This document shows, in pieces, positions 35,001 to 47,530 of a stretch of DNA of 64,000 bases. The DNA lies in assembly GCF_036898095.1 (NCBI RefSeq), contig NC_090730.1, forward strand, positions 21,152,344-21,216,343, given 5' to 3'. A program made the translations under genes and the position numbers. Below the pieces are notes generated by a model. That model searched no databases and was not told the DNA's origin. It saw only the letters and a program-made list of their open reading frames with translations. Origin of the DNA: Palaemon carinicauda (lineage: Eukaryota; Arthropoda; Malacostraca; Decapoda; Palaemonidae). Every line of letters begins with the position of its first letter. Position 1 is the first letter of the stretch.

Positions 35001-38000
35001 TTGTACTTTTGCATCAAGGACTATTTCCGTCTCAAAAAAGTATTTCCTTTTTCTCTCCATCTCCCATTGACCAACCACGCGATCCTTCCAACTGAGTTTG
35101 TACTTTATCCAATGATGCAGGCTTGTACTTTTGCATCAAGGACTATTTCCGTCTCAAAAAAGTATTTCCTTTTTCTCTCCATCTCCCATTGACCAACCAC
35201 GCGATCCTTCCAACTGAGTTTGTACTTTATCCAATGATGCAGGCTTGTACTTTTGCATCAAGGACTATTTCCGTCTCAAAAAAGTATTTCCTTTTTCTCT
35301 CCATCTCCCATTGACCAACCACGCGATCCTTCCAACTGAGTTTGTACTTTATCCAATGATGCAGGCTTGTACTTTTGCATCAAGGACTATTTCCGTCTCA
35401 AAAAAGTATTTCCTTTTTCTCTCCATCTCCCATTGACCAACCACGCGATCCTTCCAACTGAGTTTGTACTTTATCCAATGATGCAGGCTTGTACTTTTGC
35501 ATCAAGGACTATTTCCGTCTCAAAAAAATATTTCCTTTTTCTCTCCATCTCCCATTGACCAACCACTCGATCCTTCCAACTGAGTTTGTACTTTATCCAA
35601 TGATGCAGGCTTGTACTTTTGCATCAAGGACTATTTCCGTCCAAAAAAATATTTCCTTTTTCTCTCCATCTCCCATTGACCAACCACTCGATCCTTCCAA
35701 CTGAGTTTGTACTTTATCCAATGATGCAGGCTTGTACTTTTGCATCAAGGACTATTTCCGTCTCAAAAAAATTTTCCTTTTTCTCTCCATCTCCCATTGA
35801 CCAACCACTCGATCCTTCCAACTGAGTTTGTACTTTATCCAATGATGCAGGCTTGTACTTTTGCATCAAGGACTATTTCCGTCTCAAAAAATATTTCCTT
35901 TTTCTCTCCATCTCCCATTGACCAACCACTCGATCCTTCCAACTGAGTTTGTACTTTATCCAATGATGCAGGCTTGTACTTTTGCATCAAGGACTATTTC
36001 CGTCTCAAAAAATATTTCCTTTTTCTCTCCATCTCCCATTGACCAACCACTCGATCCTTCCAACTGAGTTTGTACTTTATCCAATGATGCAGGCTTGTAC
36101 TTTTGCATCAAGGATTATTTCCGTCCCCAAAAAATATTTCCTTTTTCTCTCCATCTCCCATTGACCAACCACTCGACCCTTCCAACTGAGTCCGTACTTT
36201 ATCCAATGATGCAGGCTTGTACTTTTGCATCAAGGATTATTTCCGTCCCCAAAAAATATTTCCTTTTTCTCTCCATCTCCCATTGACCAACCACTCGACC
36301 CTTCCAACTGAGTTCCGTACTTTATCCAATGATGCAGGCTTGTACTTTTGCATCAAGGATTATTTCCGTCCCAAAAAAATATTTCCTTTTTCTCTCCATC
36401 TCCCATTGACCAACCACTCGACCCTTCCAACTGAGTTCGTACTTTATCCAATGATGCAGGCTTGTACTTTTGCATCAAGGATTATTTCCGTCCCAAAAAA
36501 ATATTTCCTTTTTCTCTCCATCTCCCATTGACCAACCACTCGATCCTTCCAACTGAGTTCGTACTTTATCCAATGATGCAGGCTTGTACTTTTGCATCAA
36601 GGATTATTTCCGTCCCAAAAAATATTTCCTTTTTCTCTCCATCTCCCATTGACCAACCACTCGATCCTTCCAACTGAGTTCGTACTTTATCCAATGATGC
36701 AGGCATTACTTTTGCATCAAGGATTATTTCCGTCTCAAAAAAAATTTCCTTTTTCTCTCCATCTCCCATTGACCAACCACTCGATCCTTCCAACTGAGTC
36801 TGTACTTTATCCAATGATGCAGGCATGTACTTTTGCATCAAGGATTATTTCCGTCCAAAAAAATATTTCCTTTTTCTCTCCATCTCCCATTGACCAACCA
36901 CTCGATCCTTCCTAACTGAGTCTGTACTTTATCCAATGATGCAGGCATGTACTTTTGCATCAAGGATTATTTCCGTCTCAAAAAAGTATTTCCTTTTTCT
37001 CTCCATCTCCCATTGACCAACCACTCGATCCTTCCTACTGAGTCGTACTTTATCCAATGATGCAGGCTTGTACTTTTGCATCAAGGATTATTTCCGTCTC
37101 AAAAAAGTATTTCCTTTTTCTCTCCATCTCCCATTGACCAACCACTCGATCCTTCCAACTGAGTTCGTACTTTATCCAATGATGCAGGCTTGTACTTTTG
37201 CATCAAGGATTATTTCCGTCCCAAAAAATATTTCCTTTTTCTCTCCATCTCCCATTGACCAACCACTCGACCCTTCCAACTGAGTTCGTATTTTATCCAA
37301 TGATGCAGGCTTGTACTTTTGCATCAAGGATTATTTCCGTCCCAAAAAATATTTCCTTTTTCTCTCCATCTCCCATTGACCAACCACTCGACCCTTCCAA
37401 CTGAGTTCGTACTTTATCCAATGATGCAGGCTTGTACTTTTGCATCAAGGATTATTTCCGTCCCAAAAAATATTTCCTTTTTCTCTCCATCTCCCATTGA
37501 CCAACCACTCGATCCTTCCAACTGAGTTCGTATTTTATCCAATGATGCAGGCTTGTACTTTTTCATCATGGATTATTTCCGTCCCAAAAAAATATTTCCT
37601 TTTTCTCTCCATCTCCCATTGACCAACCACTCGACCCTTCCAACTGAGTTCGTATTTTATCCAATGATGCAGGCTTGTACTTTTTCATCATGGATTATTT
37701 CCGTCCCAAAAAAATATTTCCTTTTTCTCTCCATCTCCCATTGACCAACCACTCGACCCTTCCAACTGAGTTCGTACTTTATCCAATGATGCAGGCTTGT
37801 ACTTTTGCATCAAGGATTATTTCCGTCCCAAAAAAATATTTCCTTTTTCTCTCCATCTCCCATTGACCAACCACTCGATCCTTCCAACTGAGTTCGTACT
37901 TTATCCAATGATGCAGGCTTGTACTTTTGCATCAAGGATTATTTCCGTCCCAAAAAAATATTTCCTTTTCTCTCCATCTCCCATTGACCAACCACTCGAC

Positions 38001-41000
38001 CCTTCCAACTGAGTTCGTACTTTATCCAATGATGCAGGCTTGTACTTTTGCATCAAGGATTATTTCCGTCCCAAAAAAATATTTCCTTTTTCTCTCCATC
38101 TCCCATTGACCAACCACTCGACCCTTCCAACTGAGTTCGTACTTTATCCAATGATGCAGGCTTGTACTTTTGCATCAAGGATTATTTCCGTCCCAAAAAA
38201 ATATTTCCTTTTTCTCTCCATCTCCCATTGACCAACCACTCGACCCTTCCAACTGAGTTCGTACTTTATCCAATGATGCAGGCTTGTACTTTTGCATCAA
38301 GGATTATTTCCGTCCCAAAAAATATTTCCTTTTTTCTCCATCTCCCATTGACCAACCACTCGACCCTTCCAACTGAGTTCGTACTTTATCCAATGATGCA
38401 GGCTTGTACTTTTGCATCAAGGATTATTTCCGTCCCAAAAAAATATTTCCTTTTTTCTCCATCTCCCATTGACCAACCACTCGACCTTCCAACTGAGTTC
38501 GTACTTTATCCAATGATGCAGGCTTTTGTACTTTTGCATCAAGGATTATTTCCGTCCCAAAAAATATTTCCTTTTTTCTCTCCATCTAACATTGACCAAC
38601 CACTCGACCCTTCCAACTGAGTTCGTACTTTATCCAATGATGCAGGCTTTTACTTTTGCATCAAGGATTATTTCCGTCCCAAAAAAATATTTCCTTTTTT
38701 CTCTCCATCTACCATTGACCAACCACTCGATCCTTCCAACTGAGTTCGTACTTTATCCAATGATGCAGGCTTGTACTTTTGCATCAAGGATTATTTCCGT
38801 CCCAAAAAAAATTTCCTTTTTCTCTCCATCTTACATTGACCAACCACTGACCCTTCCAACTGAGTTCGTACTTTATCCAATGATGCAGGCTTGTACTTTT
38901 GCATCAAGGATTATTTCCGTCCCAAAAAAATATTTCCTTTTTCTCTCCATCTCCCATTGACCAACTCGACCCTTCCAACTGAGTTCGTACTTTATCCAAT
39001 GATGCAGGCTTGTACTTTTGCATCAAGGATTATTTCCGTCCCCAAAAAATATTTCCTTTTTCTCTCCATCTCCCATTGACCAACCACTCGACCCTTCCAA
39101 CTGAGTTCGTACTTTATCCAATGATGCAGGCTTGTACTTTTGCATCAAGGATTATTTCCTTCCCAAAAAAATATTTCCTTTTTCTCTCCATCTCCCATTG
39201 ACCAACCACTCGACCCTTCCAACTGAGTCTGTACTTTATCCAATGATGCAGGCTTGTACATTTGCATCAAGGATTATTTCTGTCCCAAAAAAATATTTCC
39301 TTTTTCTCTCCATCTCCCATTGACCAACCACTCGACCCTTCCAACTGAGTTCGTACTTTATCCAATGATGCAGGCTTGTACATTTGCATCAAGGATTATT
39401 TCCGTCCCCAAAAAATATTTCCTTTTTCTCTCCATCTCCCATTGACCAACCACTCGACCCTTCCAACTGAGTTCGTACTTTATCCAATGATGCAGGCTTG
39501 TACTTTTGCATCAAGGATTATTTCCGTCCCAAAAAATATTTCCTTTTTCTCTCCATCTCCCATTGACCAACCACTCGATCCTTCCAACTGAGTCTGTACT
39601 TTATCCAATGATGCAGGCTTGTACTTTTGCATCAAGGATTATTTCCGTCTCAAAAAAATATTTCCTTTTTCTCTCCATCTTACATTGTCCAACCACTCGA
39701 TCCTTCCAACTGAGTCTGTACTTTATCCAATGATGCAGGCTTGTACTTTTGCATCAAGGATTATTTCCGTCTCAAAAAAATATTTCCTTTTTCTCTCCAT
39801 CTCCCATTGACCAACCACTCGATCCTTCCAACTGAGTCTGTACTTTATCCAATGATGCAGGCTTGTACTTTTGCATCAAGGATTATTTCCGTCCAAAAAA
39901 ATATTTCCTTTTTCTCTCCATCTTACATTGTCCAACCACTCGATCCTTCCAACTGAGTCTGTACTTTATCCAATGATGCAGGCTTGTACTTTTGCATCAA
40001 GGATTATTTCCGTGCCAAAAAAATATTTCCTTTTTCTCTCCATCTTACATTGTCCAACCACTCGATCCTTTCCAACTGAGTCTGTACTTTATCCAATGAT
40101 GCAGGCTTGTACTTTTGCATCAAGGATTATTTCCGTGCCAAAAAAATATTTCCTTTTTCTCTCCATCTTACATTGGCCAACCACTCGATCCTTCCAACTG
40201 AGTCTGTACTTTATCCAATGATGCAGGCTTGTACTTTTGCATCAAGGATTATTTCCGTGCCAAAAAAATATTTCCTTTTTCTCTCCATCTCCCATTGACC
40301 AACCACTCGATCCTTTCCAACTGAGTTCGTACTTTATCCAATGATGCAGGCTTGTACTTTTGCATCAAGGATTATTTCCGTCCAAAAAATATTTCCTTTT
40401 TCTCTCCATCTCCCATTGACCAACCACTCGATCCTTTCCAACTGAGTCTGTACTTTATCCAATGATTATTTCCGTGCCAAAAAAATATTTCCTTTTTCTC
40501 TCCATCTTACATTGTCCAACCACTCGATCCTTCCAACTGAGTCTGTACTTTATCCAATGATGCAGGCTTGTACATTTGCATCAAGGATTATTTCCGTCCC
40601 AAAAAAATATTTCCTTTTTCTCTCCATCTTACATTGTCCAACCACTCGATCCTTCCAACTTGAGTCCGTACTTTATCCAATGATGCAGGCTTGTACTTTT
40701 GCATCAAGGACTGTTTCCGTCTTGAAAAAATATTTCCTTTTCTCCCCATCTTCCATGTCCAACCACTTGTTCCTTCCAACTGAGTTTGTACTTTATCCAA
40801 TGATGCAGGCTTGTACTTTTGCATCAAGGATTATTTCCGTCTCAAAAAAATATTTCCTTTTTTTTCTCCATCTTCCATTGACCAACCACTCGATCCTTTC
40901 AACTGTGTGTGTACTTTATCCAATGATGCAGGCTTGTACTTTTGCATGAAGGACTATTTCCGTCTCAAAAAAAAGTTCCTTTTTCTCTCCGTCTTACATT

Positions 41001-41100
41001 TCCCAACCAATTGATCCTTCCAACTGAGTCCGTACTTTATCCAATGATGAAGAGTTGTACTTTTGCATCAAGGACTATTTCCGTCTCAGAAAAAAAAAAA
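26056..41100. repeat. 122-bp satellite array, about 120 copies
   Basis: Head-to-tail monomers of 121-122 bp. Landmarks of the consensus: CTTGTACTTTTGCATCAAGG, then ATTATTTCCGTCTC, an A6-7 tract, TATTTCCTTTTTCTCTCCAT, CTCCCATTGACCAACCACTC, GATCCTTCCAACTGAGT and TACTTTATCCAATGATGCAG. In the central part successive units are identical or nearly so at exact 122-bp spacing (for example 27590, 27712, 27834). Diagnostic variants group into blocks: TCTGTAC (27.2-29.3 kb), CTTCCACTGTCC (29.3-30.4), CACGCGATCC (30.6-31.1 and 35.0-35.5), CGTCCC with CGACCC (31.4-34.8 and 36.1-39.6) and CTTACATTGTCC (39.6-40.7). Open frames of about 63 codons recur every unit but encode nothing recognisable. Confidence 0.97.
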
Positions 41101-42532
41101 AAAAGTTCCCTTTTCTCTCCATATTCCATAGTCAAACCACCTGTTCCTCCCAACTGAGTTTGTACTTCATCCACTGATGAAGGCTTTTACTTCTACACCA
41201 CTTATTCCTCCTAACTTAGTTTTTACTTCATCCACTGATGAAGGCTTTTACTTTTACACTACTTGTTCCTCCCAACTTAGTTTGTACTTCATCCACTGAT
41301 GAAGGCTTTTACTTCTACATCAAATGATATTTTCACCTAAAAAAGTTCTTTCTTCTCTCCATCTTTCACAGTCAAACCACCTGTTCCTCCCAACTGAATT
41401 TGTACTTTCCAATATCGAAGGCTTGTACTTCTACATTAAAGAATATTCCCTCCTAAAAGAAAAGTTCCTTTTTCTCTCTCTCCATCTTCCATAGTCAAAC
41501 CCTTTGTTCTTCCCAACTGAGTTTGTACTTCATCCGCCGATGAAGGCTTGTACTCCTACTTCAAATGATATTTTCACCCATTAAAATGTTCCTTTTTATC
41601 TCCATCTTCCATAGTCACACCACTTGTTCCTCCCAACTGAGTTTGTACTTCATCCACTGATGAAGGCTTGTACTTCTACATCAAATGATGTTTTCTCCCT
41701 AAAAAAATTTTCCTTTTTCTCTCCATCTTCCTTACTCCAACCAGTTGATCCTCCTAATTGAGTCCGTAATTTACTCAATGATTTAGGCGTATTTCTGCAT
41801 CAAAGGATAAATCCTTCTCCTCAAAATGTTCTTCTATCTCCATCTTCTTTAGTCGAATTAGTTGATCATCCCAATTGAGTCTGTACTTTATCCAATGATG
41901 CAGGCTCTTACTTCTGCTTGAAAGGATATATCTTCCTTAAAAATGAATTTCCTTTTTATCTCCATCATCCTTAGTTCAACCGCTTGATCTTCCCAACTGA
42001 GTCCGTACTTTATCCAATGATTTAGTCTTTTACTTTTGTATTAAATGATATTTCTTCCTTCTCAAAAAAAGTTCTTTTTTTTTTTTCTCCATCTTCCTTA
42101 GTCCAACCAGTTGATCCTCCTAATTGAGTCCGTAATTTACCCAATGATTTAGTCGTACTTCTGCATCAAAGGATATTTCCTCCTCTTCAAAAGAAGTTCT
42201 TTTTTTCTCCATTTTTCTTAGTCCAACCAGTTGATCCTCCCAACTGAGTCTTTACTTTTTCCAATGATGCAGGCTTGTACTTCTGCTTGAACGGATATTT
42301 CCTCAAAAACGTTACTAATTTTTCTCCAGCTTCCTAAGTCCAACCAGTTGATCCTCCCAACTGAGTCCGTACTTAATCCAAAAATTTAGTTTTGTATTTC
42401 TGCATCAAAGGATATTTCCTCCTCAAACAAAAAATTTCCTTTTTTTCTCCATCATCCTTAGTCCAATCATTTGATCCTCCCATCTGAGTCTGTACTTTAT
42501 CCAATGATTTAGTCTTGTACTTTTGCACCAAA
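41101..42532. repeat. Degenerate satellite monomers
   Basis: Same landmark order (CAACTGAGT...TACTTTATCCAATGAT...CTTCTGCATCAAAGGATATT...TTTTTCTCTCCATCTTCC) at 100-125-bp spacing with many substitutions and indels, forming the old edge of the array. Confidence 0.85.
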
Positions 42533-43890
42533 ATTAGTTATGGATGTGAAATATACTCTTCAGCCACCCCAAGCCGATTAAAAATATTATATTCAATACA
42601 TCATGCTGGTATTAGATTGTCCACAGGAGCGTTTAGAACCTCACCTATCCCACGTCTCCTTGTTGATGCTGGAGAGTTACCTCTAAACCTTTACCGAATG
42701 TGTTCCATCATTCGGTATTGGTTTAGATTGCAAAGACTCACTAACTCTGTAGCCTTTCAGACTGCAAGATTTGTAAGACACACATCATACTTTGAGTTGC
42801 ACCCTAAATCTCCTCAGTTTGATGGCTTTCGGTTGAAATGATTATTAAACAGTCTGGATATGATTAGAAGTAAGGTACTTCCATTCAAGGTTTCATCAGT
42901 GCCTCCATGGAAATCCCCAGAGATATCCGTTTGTAAATACTTTATTGGAGTTAAGAAGAATATGACTGACCTAGAAGCCAGGTCTCTTTTTATGGAACAT
43001 GTGCAAGAACATAGAGGATCAACTTTTATATATACTGATGGTTCCAAATCTGATGCCGGCGTTGGATTTGGAGTACACAGTAATGGTTTCAATTGTAGAG
43101 GTGCACTTCCCCTAACAGCTTCCATATTTACTGCCGAACTGTATGGCATATTAACTGCTATTGAGAAAAAAAGAGTTGGAGAAGGAGATTAATTTTACAA
43201 TTTTTAGTGATACAAGGAGTGTCCTTCAAGCTTTAGAAGTTTTCAATTCTAGTAACCCTCTAGTTTTAAAGGTTTTTTAATGGCTTTTTATTATTGGATG
43301 GAGAGGTATAACGGTTCGATTTTGTTGGGTTCCAGCATGTGTAGGTGTGTGTGGAAATGAGAAGGCAGATTCACTGGCAAAGAATGCTGCATCCGAGTTG
43401 CTACAAAGGAAGTATCCCATTCCGTGTAATGATTTGCTACCTAACATCAAGAAATTGCTTTGCAATTAATGGCAACAGCACTGGGATAGTCTAGATGGTA
43501 ATAAAATGAGAGAAGTAACAAATATCACATCTCCTTGGAGGTATAACATAATGCCCAGAAAATGGGAAAGTTCTCTTTGTCGTCTTCATATTGGTCACAC
43601 TTGGTTGACACACGAGTTTCTAATGAAGGGCCAACACCAACCTTATTGTGACGACTGCTTAGTACCTCTAACAATGAGGCATTTGTTGACCGAATGCCCC
43701 AATATAATGAATTAAGGAATAGATATTTGTTTGAGGCTCGAGGTGAGGGTGGTGGGTTCATCCTTGCCAAGATTCTTGGACATGATATGTCCTACTACGC
43801 AAGTGGCATTTTTAGTTTTATTTCAGAAGCAGGTCTTTTGAAAACTTATCTAACTTTTATAATGACATTCAACTTTTATGGTTTTAATTG
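42533..43890 (+). pseudogene. Jockey-like LINE ORF2 C-terminal half: RT end, RNase H, zinc-knuckle
   Basis: Pieces in order: the RT tail (GCEIYSSATPSRLKILYSIH, GIRLSTGAFRTSPIP, LLVDAGELPLNLYRM), then an RNase H domain, then the C-terminal zinc-knuckle. RNase H has FIYTDGSKSDAGVG (43030), SIFTAELYGILTAIEK (43125), FSDTRSVLQAL (43205) and GNEKADSLAKNAA (43355), so all four acidic catalytic positions are present. The knuckle has CDDCLVPLTMRHLLTECP (43650-43700) and the last residues run ILGHDMSYYASGIF. Frameshifts lie at A-rich or T-rich runs near 42838, 43170, 43270 and 43700, so the copy is inactive but rather young. RNase H degrades template RNA during reverse transcription. Confidence 0.88.
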
Positions 43891-43906
43891 AATATTCTTT
43901 AATGTT

Positions 43907-44160
<254 letters not shown>

Positions 44161-44194
44161 AATGATATTGGCGTCACTGACCTTAGATGTCAGT

Positions 44195-44250
44195 GGTGCT
44201 AGGAAAACTCGGTCTCGGAAAACTTGGCCTCAGAAAACTCGGTCTCAAAA
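44195..44250. repeat. MULE left end: 15-bp sub-repeats
   Basis: AAAACTCGGTCTCGG, AAAACTTGGCCTCAG and AAAACTCGGTCTCAA in tandem; a second cluster of the same unit lies at 44418-44465. Confidence 0.8.
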
Positions 44251-44611
44251 CCATATTAAGTATTTACGTCTTAAATGGTAGAAAATATTATCATGTCCTC
44301 TAACAGAGCTTCAGAAGTGCAAACAAAATGTATAAATGTGTACTTATGTTCAATTGAGACAATAGATTTATGTTAAGCATAGAAACACAATAAAGGAATT
44401 TCGTATGAAAAAAATAGGAAAGCTCGGTATCGGAAAAGTCGGTCACAGAAAACTGGGTCTCTCGGTTACTTATGGAGCGCGCGGAAACTGGACTGTTTGG
44501 TTTTAACTATGGTATTATATCAGAATGGCTGTTAAACTGTAAACGTGGGATGTAGTTCTTGTTTTGTATTCAATCGCGGATATTTCAAGTTTAGTTTCAC
44601 TACCCACAGTG

Positions 44612-44740
44612 ATGGCTTCTAAATACATTGGATCCCAAAGAGGAAGAAAAATTCATCGACGGCGAGAACTACATATATGATTTTCACATGCACGGTGTTG
44701 ACAAGATAAAGTTATTCTGGCAATGTGAAAAGCGATGTGG
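44612..44740 (+). pseudogene. FLYWCH zinc finger of the MULE transposon
   Basis: One frame starts MASKYIGSQRGRK. After a one-base shift the other reads FIDGENYIYDFHMHGVDKIK and LFWQCEKRC. The spacing G-x2-Y ... (L/I)-(Y/F)-W-x-C ... C is that of a FLYWCH DNA-binding finger, which in animals is often fused to a MULE transposase. The gene is then lost to stops and the LINE insertion. Confidence 0.6.
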
Positions 44741-44884
44741 AATGCAATGATTGATTTCGAGGAAGGCCTTGGTAATACTATCAAAATCCATTTTCCTTTT
44801 TGTGAAATTGTTGGGTGCTTCTTTAATATGTGCAGGAATGTTTATCTCCGAATTTGTGATTTGAGTTTTAAGCATTAGTACAAT

Positions 44885-46065
44885 TGGTGAGGAACAATTT
44901 GGATTCATGCCTGGAAGAGGGACTGTAGAAGCAATATTTGCTTTGAGGCAGACAATAGAAAAACATTTGGAGAAACAAAAAGAATTACTTATGGTCTTTA
45001 TTGACATGGAGAAGTCATACGATCGAGTACCACGTCAGCTGTGGAGATGTATGAGAGAAAAGGGAGTCCCTGAGAAATACGTAAGAATCACCCAAGATAT
45101 GTATGAAAGGACAGAAACGAATGTTAAGAGCAGTATAGGCCTAACAGAAAGTTTCCCTGTAAATGTGGGACAACATCAGGGGTTTGCATTGAGCCCTTAC
45201 CTATTTAATCTGGTTAAGGATGTAGTAACACAGGGTATTAGAGATCAGTCTCCTTAGTTTATGCTTTTTGATGATGATGTTATACTGTCAAGCATTAGGC
45301 GAGAGGTAGTAGAAGAGAAACTGGAGGAGTGGAGAAGAGAAATTGAAAACAGGGGATTGAAGATCAGCAGGAAAAAGACAGAGTATTTGAGATTGAAAAA
45401 TGGGGAGAATGGGAAAGTTAGTTTACAGGGAGAGAAATTGAAGAGTTGAAAATTTCAGGTGTTTAGGATCAACAGCTGCAGAGGATGGTGATCCGGGGAC
45501 AGAAATAAACCACAGAATACAAGCAGGATGGAAGAATTGGAGAAAAGTGCATGGAGTACTATGCGACAGGAGAATAGGGATTAAGTTGATAGGTAAAGTA
45601 CACAGGACAGTTGCGAAACCAGTAATGATGTATGGAGAGGAGACGTGGGCAATAAAGAAGACAGAGGAGAAGAAGATGGATGTGGCAGAGATGAGAATGT
45701 TGAGATGGATGTGCGGGGTGACAAGAAGAGATAAGATACGGAATGAGGTAATTAGGGGTATCATAGGAGTTAGAAAACTATCAGATAAGATCCAAGAAAG
45801 TAGACGGTGGTGGTATGGTCATGTCATGAGAAGAGATAAAAAGTATATTGGGAGGAGAGTGAAGGAAATGGAGGTACAGGAAACGAGAAGGAGAGGGAGA
45901 CCAAAGCAAAGGTGGTTGGACTGTATCAAGGACGACCTTCGATCAAAGGGATTAACCGGTGATGAGGTGTGGGACAGAGGTAGATGGAGAAAGCTGACTA
46001 GAAACATCGACCCCACATAGAAGTGGGAAAGAAGAAGACGGAGAAGAAGAAGAATGAATGAATGA
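44885..46065 (+). pseudogene. Non-LTR retrotransposon nested in the MULE
   Basis: Pieces: EEQFGFMPGRGTVEAIFALR (44890-44948), LMVFIDMEKSYDRVPRQLWR (RT motif A, 44990), VGQHQGFALSPYLFNLV (motif B, 45165) and MLFDDDVILSSIRREVVEEK (motif C, 45261; a D where A of xADD is usual). Then come KLEEWRREIENRGLKISRKK and the C-terminal MMYGEETWAIKKTEEKKMDV, RWWYGHVMRRD and RRRGRPKQRWLDCIKDDL. The 3' tail is GAAGAAGAAGAATGAATGAATGAATG-like. 5' truncated; in-frame stop near 45257 and frame breaks near 45450-45540. The endonuclease domain is missing. The family is common in invertebrate genomes; its clade was not settled. Confidence 0.85.
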
Positions 46066-46610
46066 ATGAATGATAGAAGAAGAAGAATAAGAGGTCTTAA
46101 GCGTCAGTACAATACTGACAACAACTTTCCCTTCTTAATAAGAATGTTATGTGCAATGGCATTCTTACCAATTGAAGAAGTTACCAATGCATTTGAAGAA
46201 CTTAGTGAAGACGAGTTACTTCCGATGAAATTTATTAGTTACTTTGAGGTACCATATATTGGTGCGATCCGTGGACGTCGCCGTAGAAGAGAAGTTCCTT
46301 TATATCCTAAAAGAATATGAGAAGTCGTGTCATAAATAAATTACCTCTGACAAATAATGCGTTAGAAGGATTTCACCCAGGATTAAATCAATCTATACCA
46401 TGCAAAAACACCCAATATTTGGAAATTTATTGTTGTCCTGAAAAAAGAAGAGGCTCGAAAGGAAACTAAGATTCTTCATTTGCAACTGGAGAAAAACCAG
46501 CTAAAAAAAAAGTAATATATGAAAAACTTGACAATTGCATTGAGAAGTTAACGGAAGAGTATGATGGCAACACCCAAAGTGATTTTTTTAGAAGACATTG
46601 TTCATAACCT
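46066..46610 (+). pseudogene. MULE transposase C-terminus
   Basis: 46066-46320 reads LKRQYNTDNNFPFLIRMLCA, MAFLPIEEVTNAFEELSEDE, ISYFEVPYIGAIRGRRRRRE and VPLYP. This is the region after the catalytic core in FLYWCH/MULE proteins, with alternating LAF-P-ED-AFEEL and YF-YIG-RRR-P motifs. Past the stop at 46318 a shifted frame continues with LNQSIPCKHPNIWKFIVVLK-like sequence (46385-46450) and KKEEARKETKILHLQLEK. The catalytic DDE core itself is absent, presumably lost when the LINE inserted. Confidence 0.68.
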
Positions 46611-46864
46611 TGAGTGTTTTTAAGAGTTATAATTACTAGATGAATTTATAACTTCATCATTTTTCTTTTTGCTTTTTGGTTAATTTTTATCAAATAATGT
46701 TATTTCAATAATAACCTACTGCTTAATACCCTATAATTATTTTGTTAACTATATACTCAGTAAATGATCTTTAAACAGTAAATTACTGTTTAGTACCCTA
46801 TAATTATTGTGTAAAAAAAAAAAAAAAAGTTAAAGGCTTTGAGATGCAAGCATAGGCGTTTGGA

Positions 46865-46957
46865 ACCGAGTTTTCTGAGACCGAGTTTTCTGAGACGGAG
46901 TTTTCCAGACCTAGTTTTCCGAGACCCAGTTTTCTGAGACCGAGTTTATTGGCCACC
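46865..46957. repeat. MULE right end: inverted 15-bp sub-repeats
   Basis: Five to six copies of CTGAGACCGAGTTTT-type units, inverted with respect to the left end. Confidence 0.82.
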
Positions 46958-46995
46958 GATGTCAGGATGCCTGAAAACTTTTAAATCAATCAATC

Positions 46996-47530
46996 TGCAT
47001 CAAAGGATATTTCCTCCTCCAAAAAAAATTCCTTTTTTTCTCCATCTTCCTTAGTCCCACCAGTTGATCGTCCCAATTTAGTGTGTAATTTATCCAATGA
47101 TGCAGGCTTGTACTTCTGCATGAAAGGATATTTCCTCCTCCTCAAAAAAGTTCCTTTTTTTCTCCATCTTCCTTAGTCCAACCAGTTGATCCTCCCAACT
47201 TAGTCCGTACTTTATCCAATGATTTAGTCTTGTACTTCTGCATCAAAGGATATTTCTTCCTTCTCAAAAAAAGGATCTTTTTTTTTTCTCCATCTTCCTT
47301 AGTACAACCAGTTGATCCTCCTAATTGAGTCCATACTTTATCCAATGATGCGGACTTGTACTTTTGCATGAAAGGATATTTCCTCCTCAAAAAAAAGTTC
47401 CTTTTTTTCTCAATCTTCCTTAGTACAACCACTTGATCCTCCCAATTGAATCTGTACTTTATTCAATGATGCAGGCTTTTACTTCTGAATTAAAGGATAT
47501 ATCCTTCTCAAAAAAAAAAAAAAAGTTAAT
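46996..47530. repeat. Degenerate satellite monomers after the nest
   Basis: The array resumes in the middle of the monomer interrupted at 42532 (TGCATCAAAGGATATTTCCT), with four to five diverged units carrying A-rich runs. Confidence 0.88.

Larger units (their letters stand above)
44194..46957 (+). mobile_element. Mutator-like (MULE) DNA transposon with FLYWCH-type gene, interrupted
   Basis: Flanked by GATGTCAG at 44186-44193 and 46958-46965; the uninterrupted LINE sequence at about 52905-52925 carries this site once. Counting one more base (T/G) gives a 9-bp duplication, the size usual for MULEs. Both ends then begin GGTG (left GGTGCTAGGAAAACTCGGTC; right, complemented, GGTGGCCAATAAACTCGGTC). 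The ends are tandem arrays of a 15-bp unit, AAAACTCGGTCTCAG. The inside holds remnants of a FLYWCH zinc finger and a MULE transposase C-terminus, separated by a LINE at 44885-46065. Confidence 0.8.

Noticed and set aside
26142..41157. More than 100 frames of 60-150 codons (CIKDYFRLKK..., MHQGLFPS...)
   Set aside because: The same frame recurs with each 122-bp monomer; it is a satellite by-product, not a gene family.
44684..45007. 107-codon minus frame
   Set aside because: Antisense across the junction of the FLYWCH remnant and the inner LINE; no domain in this direction.
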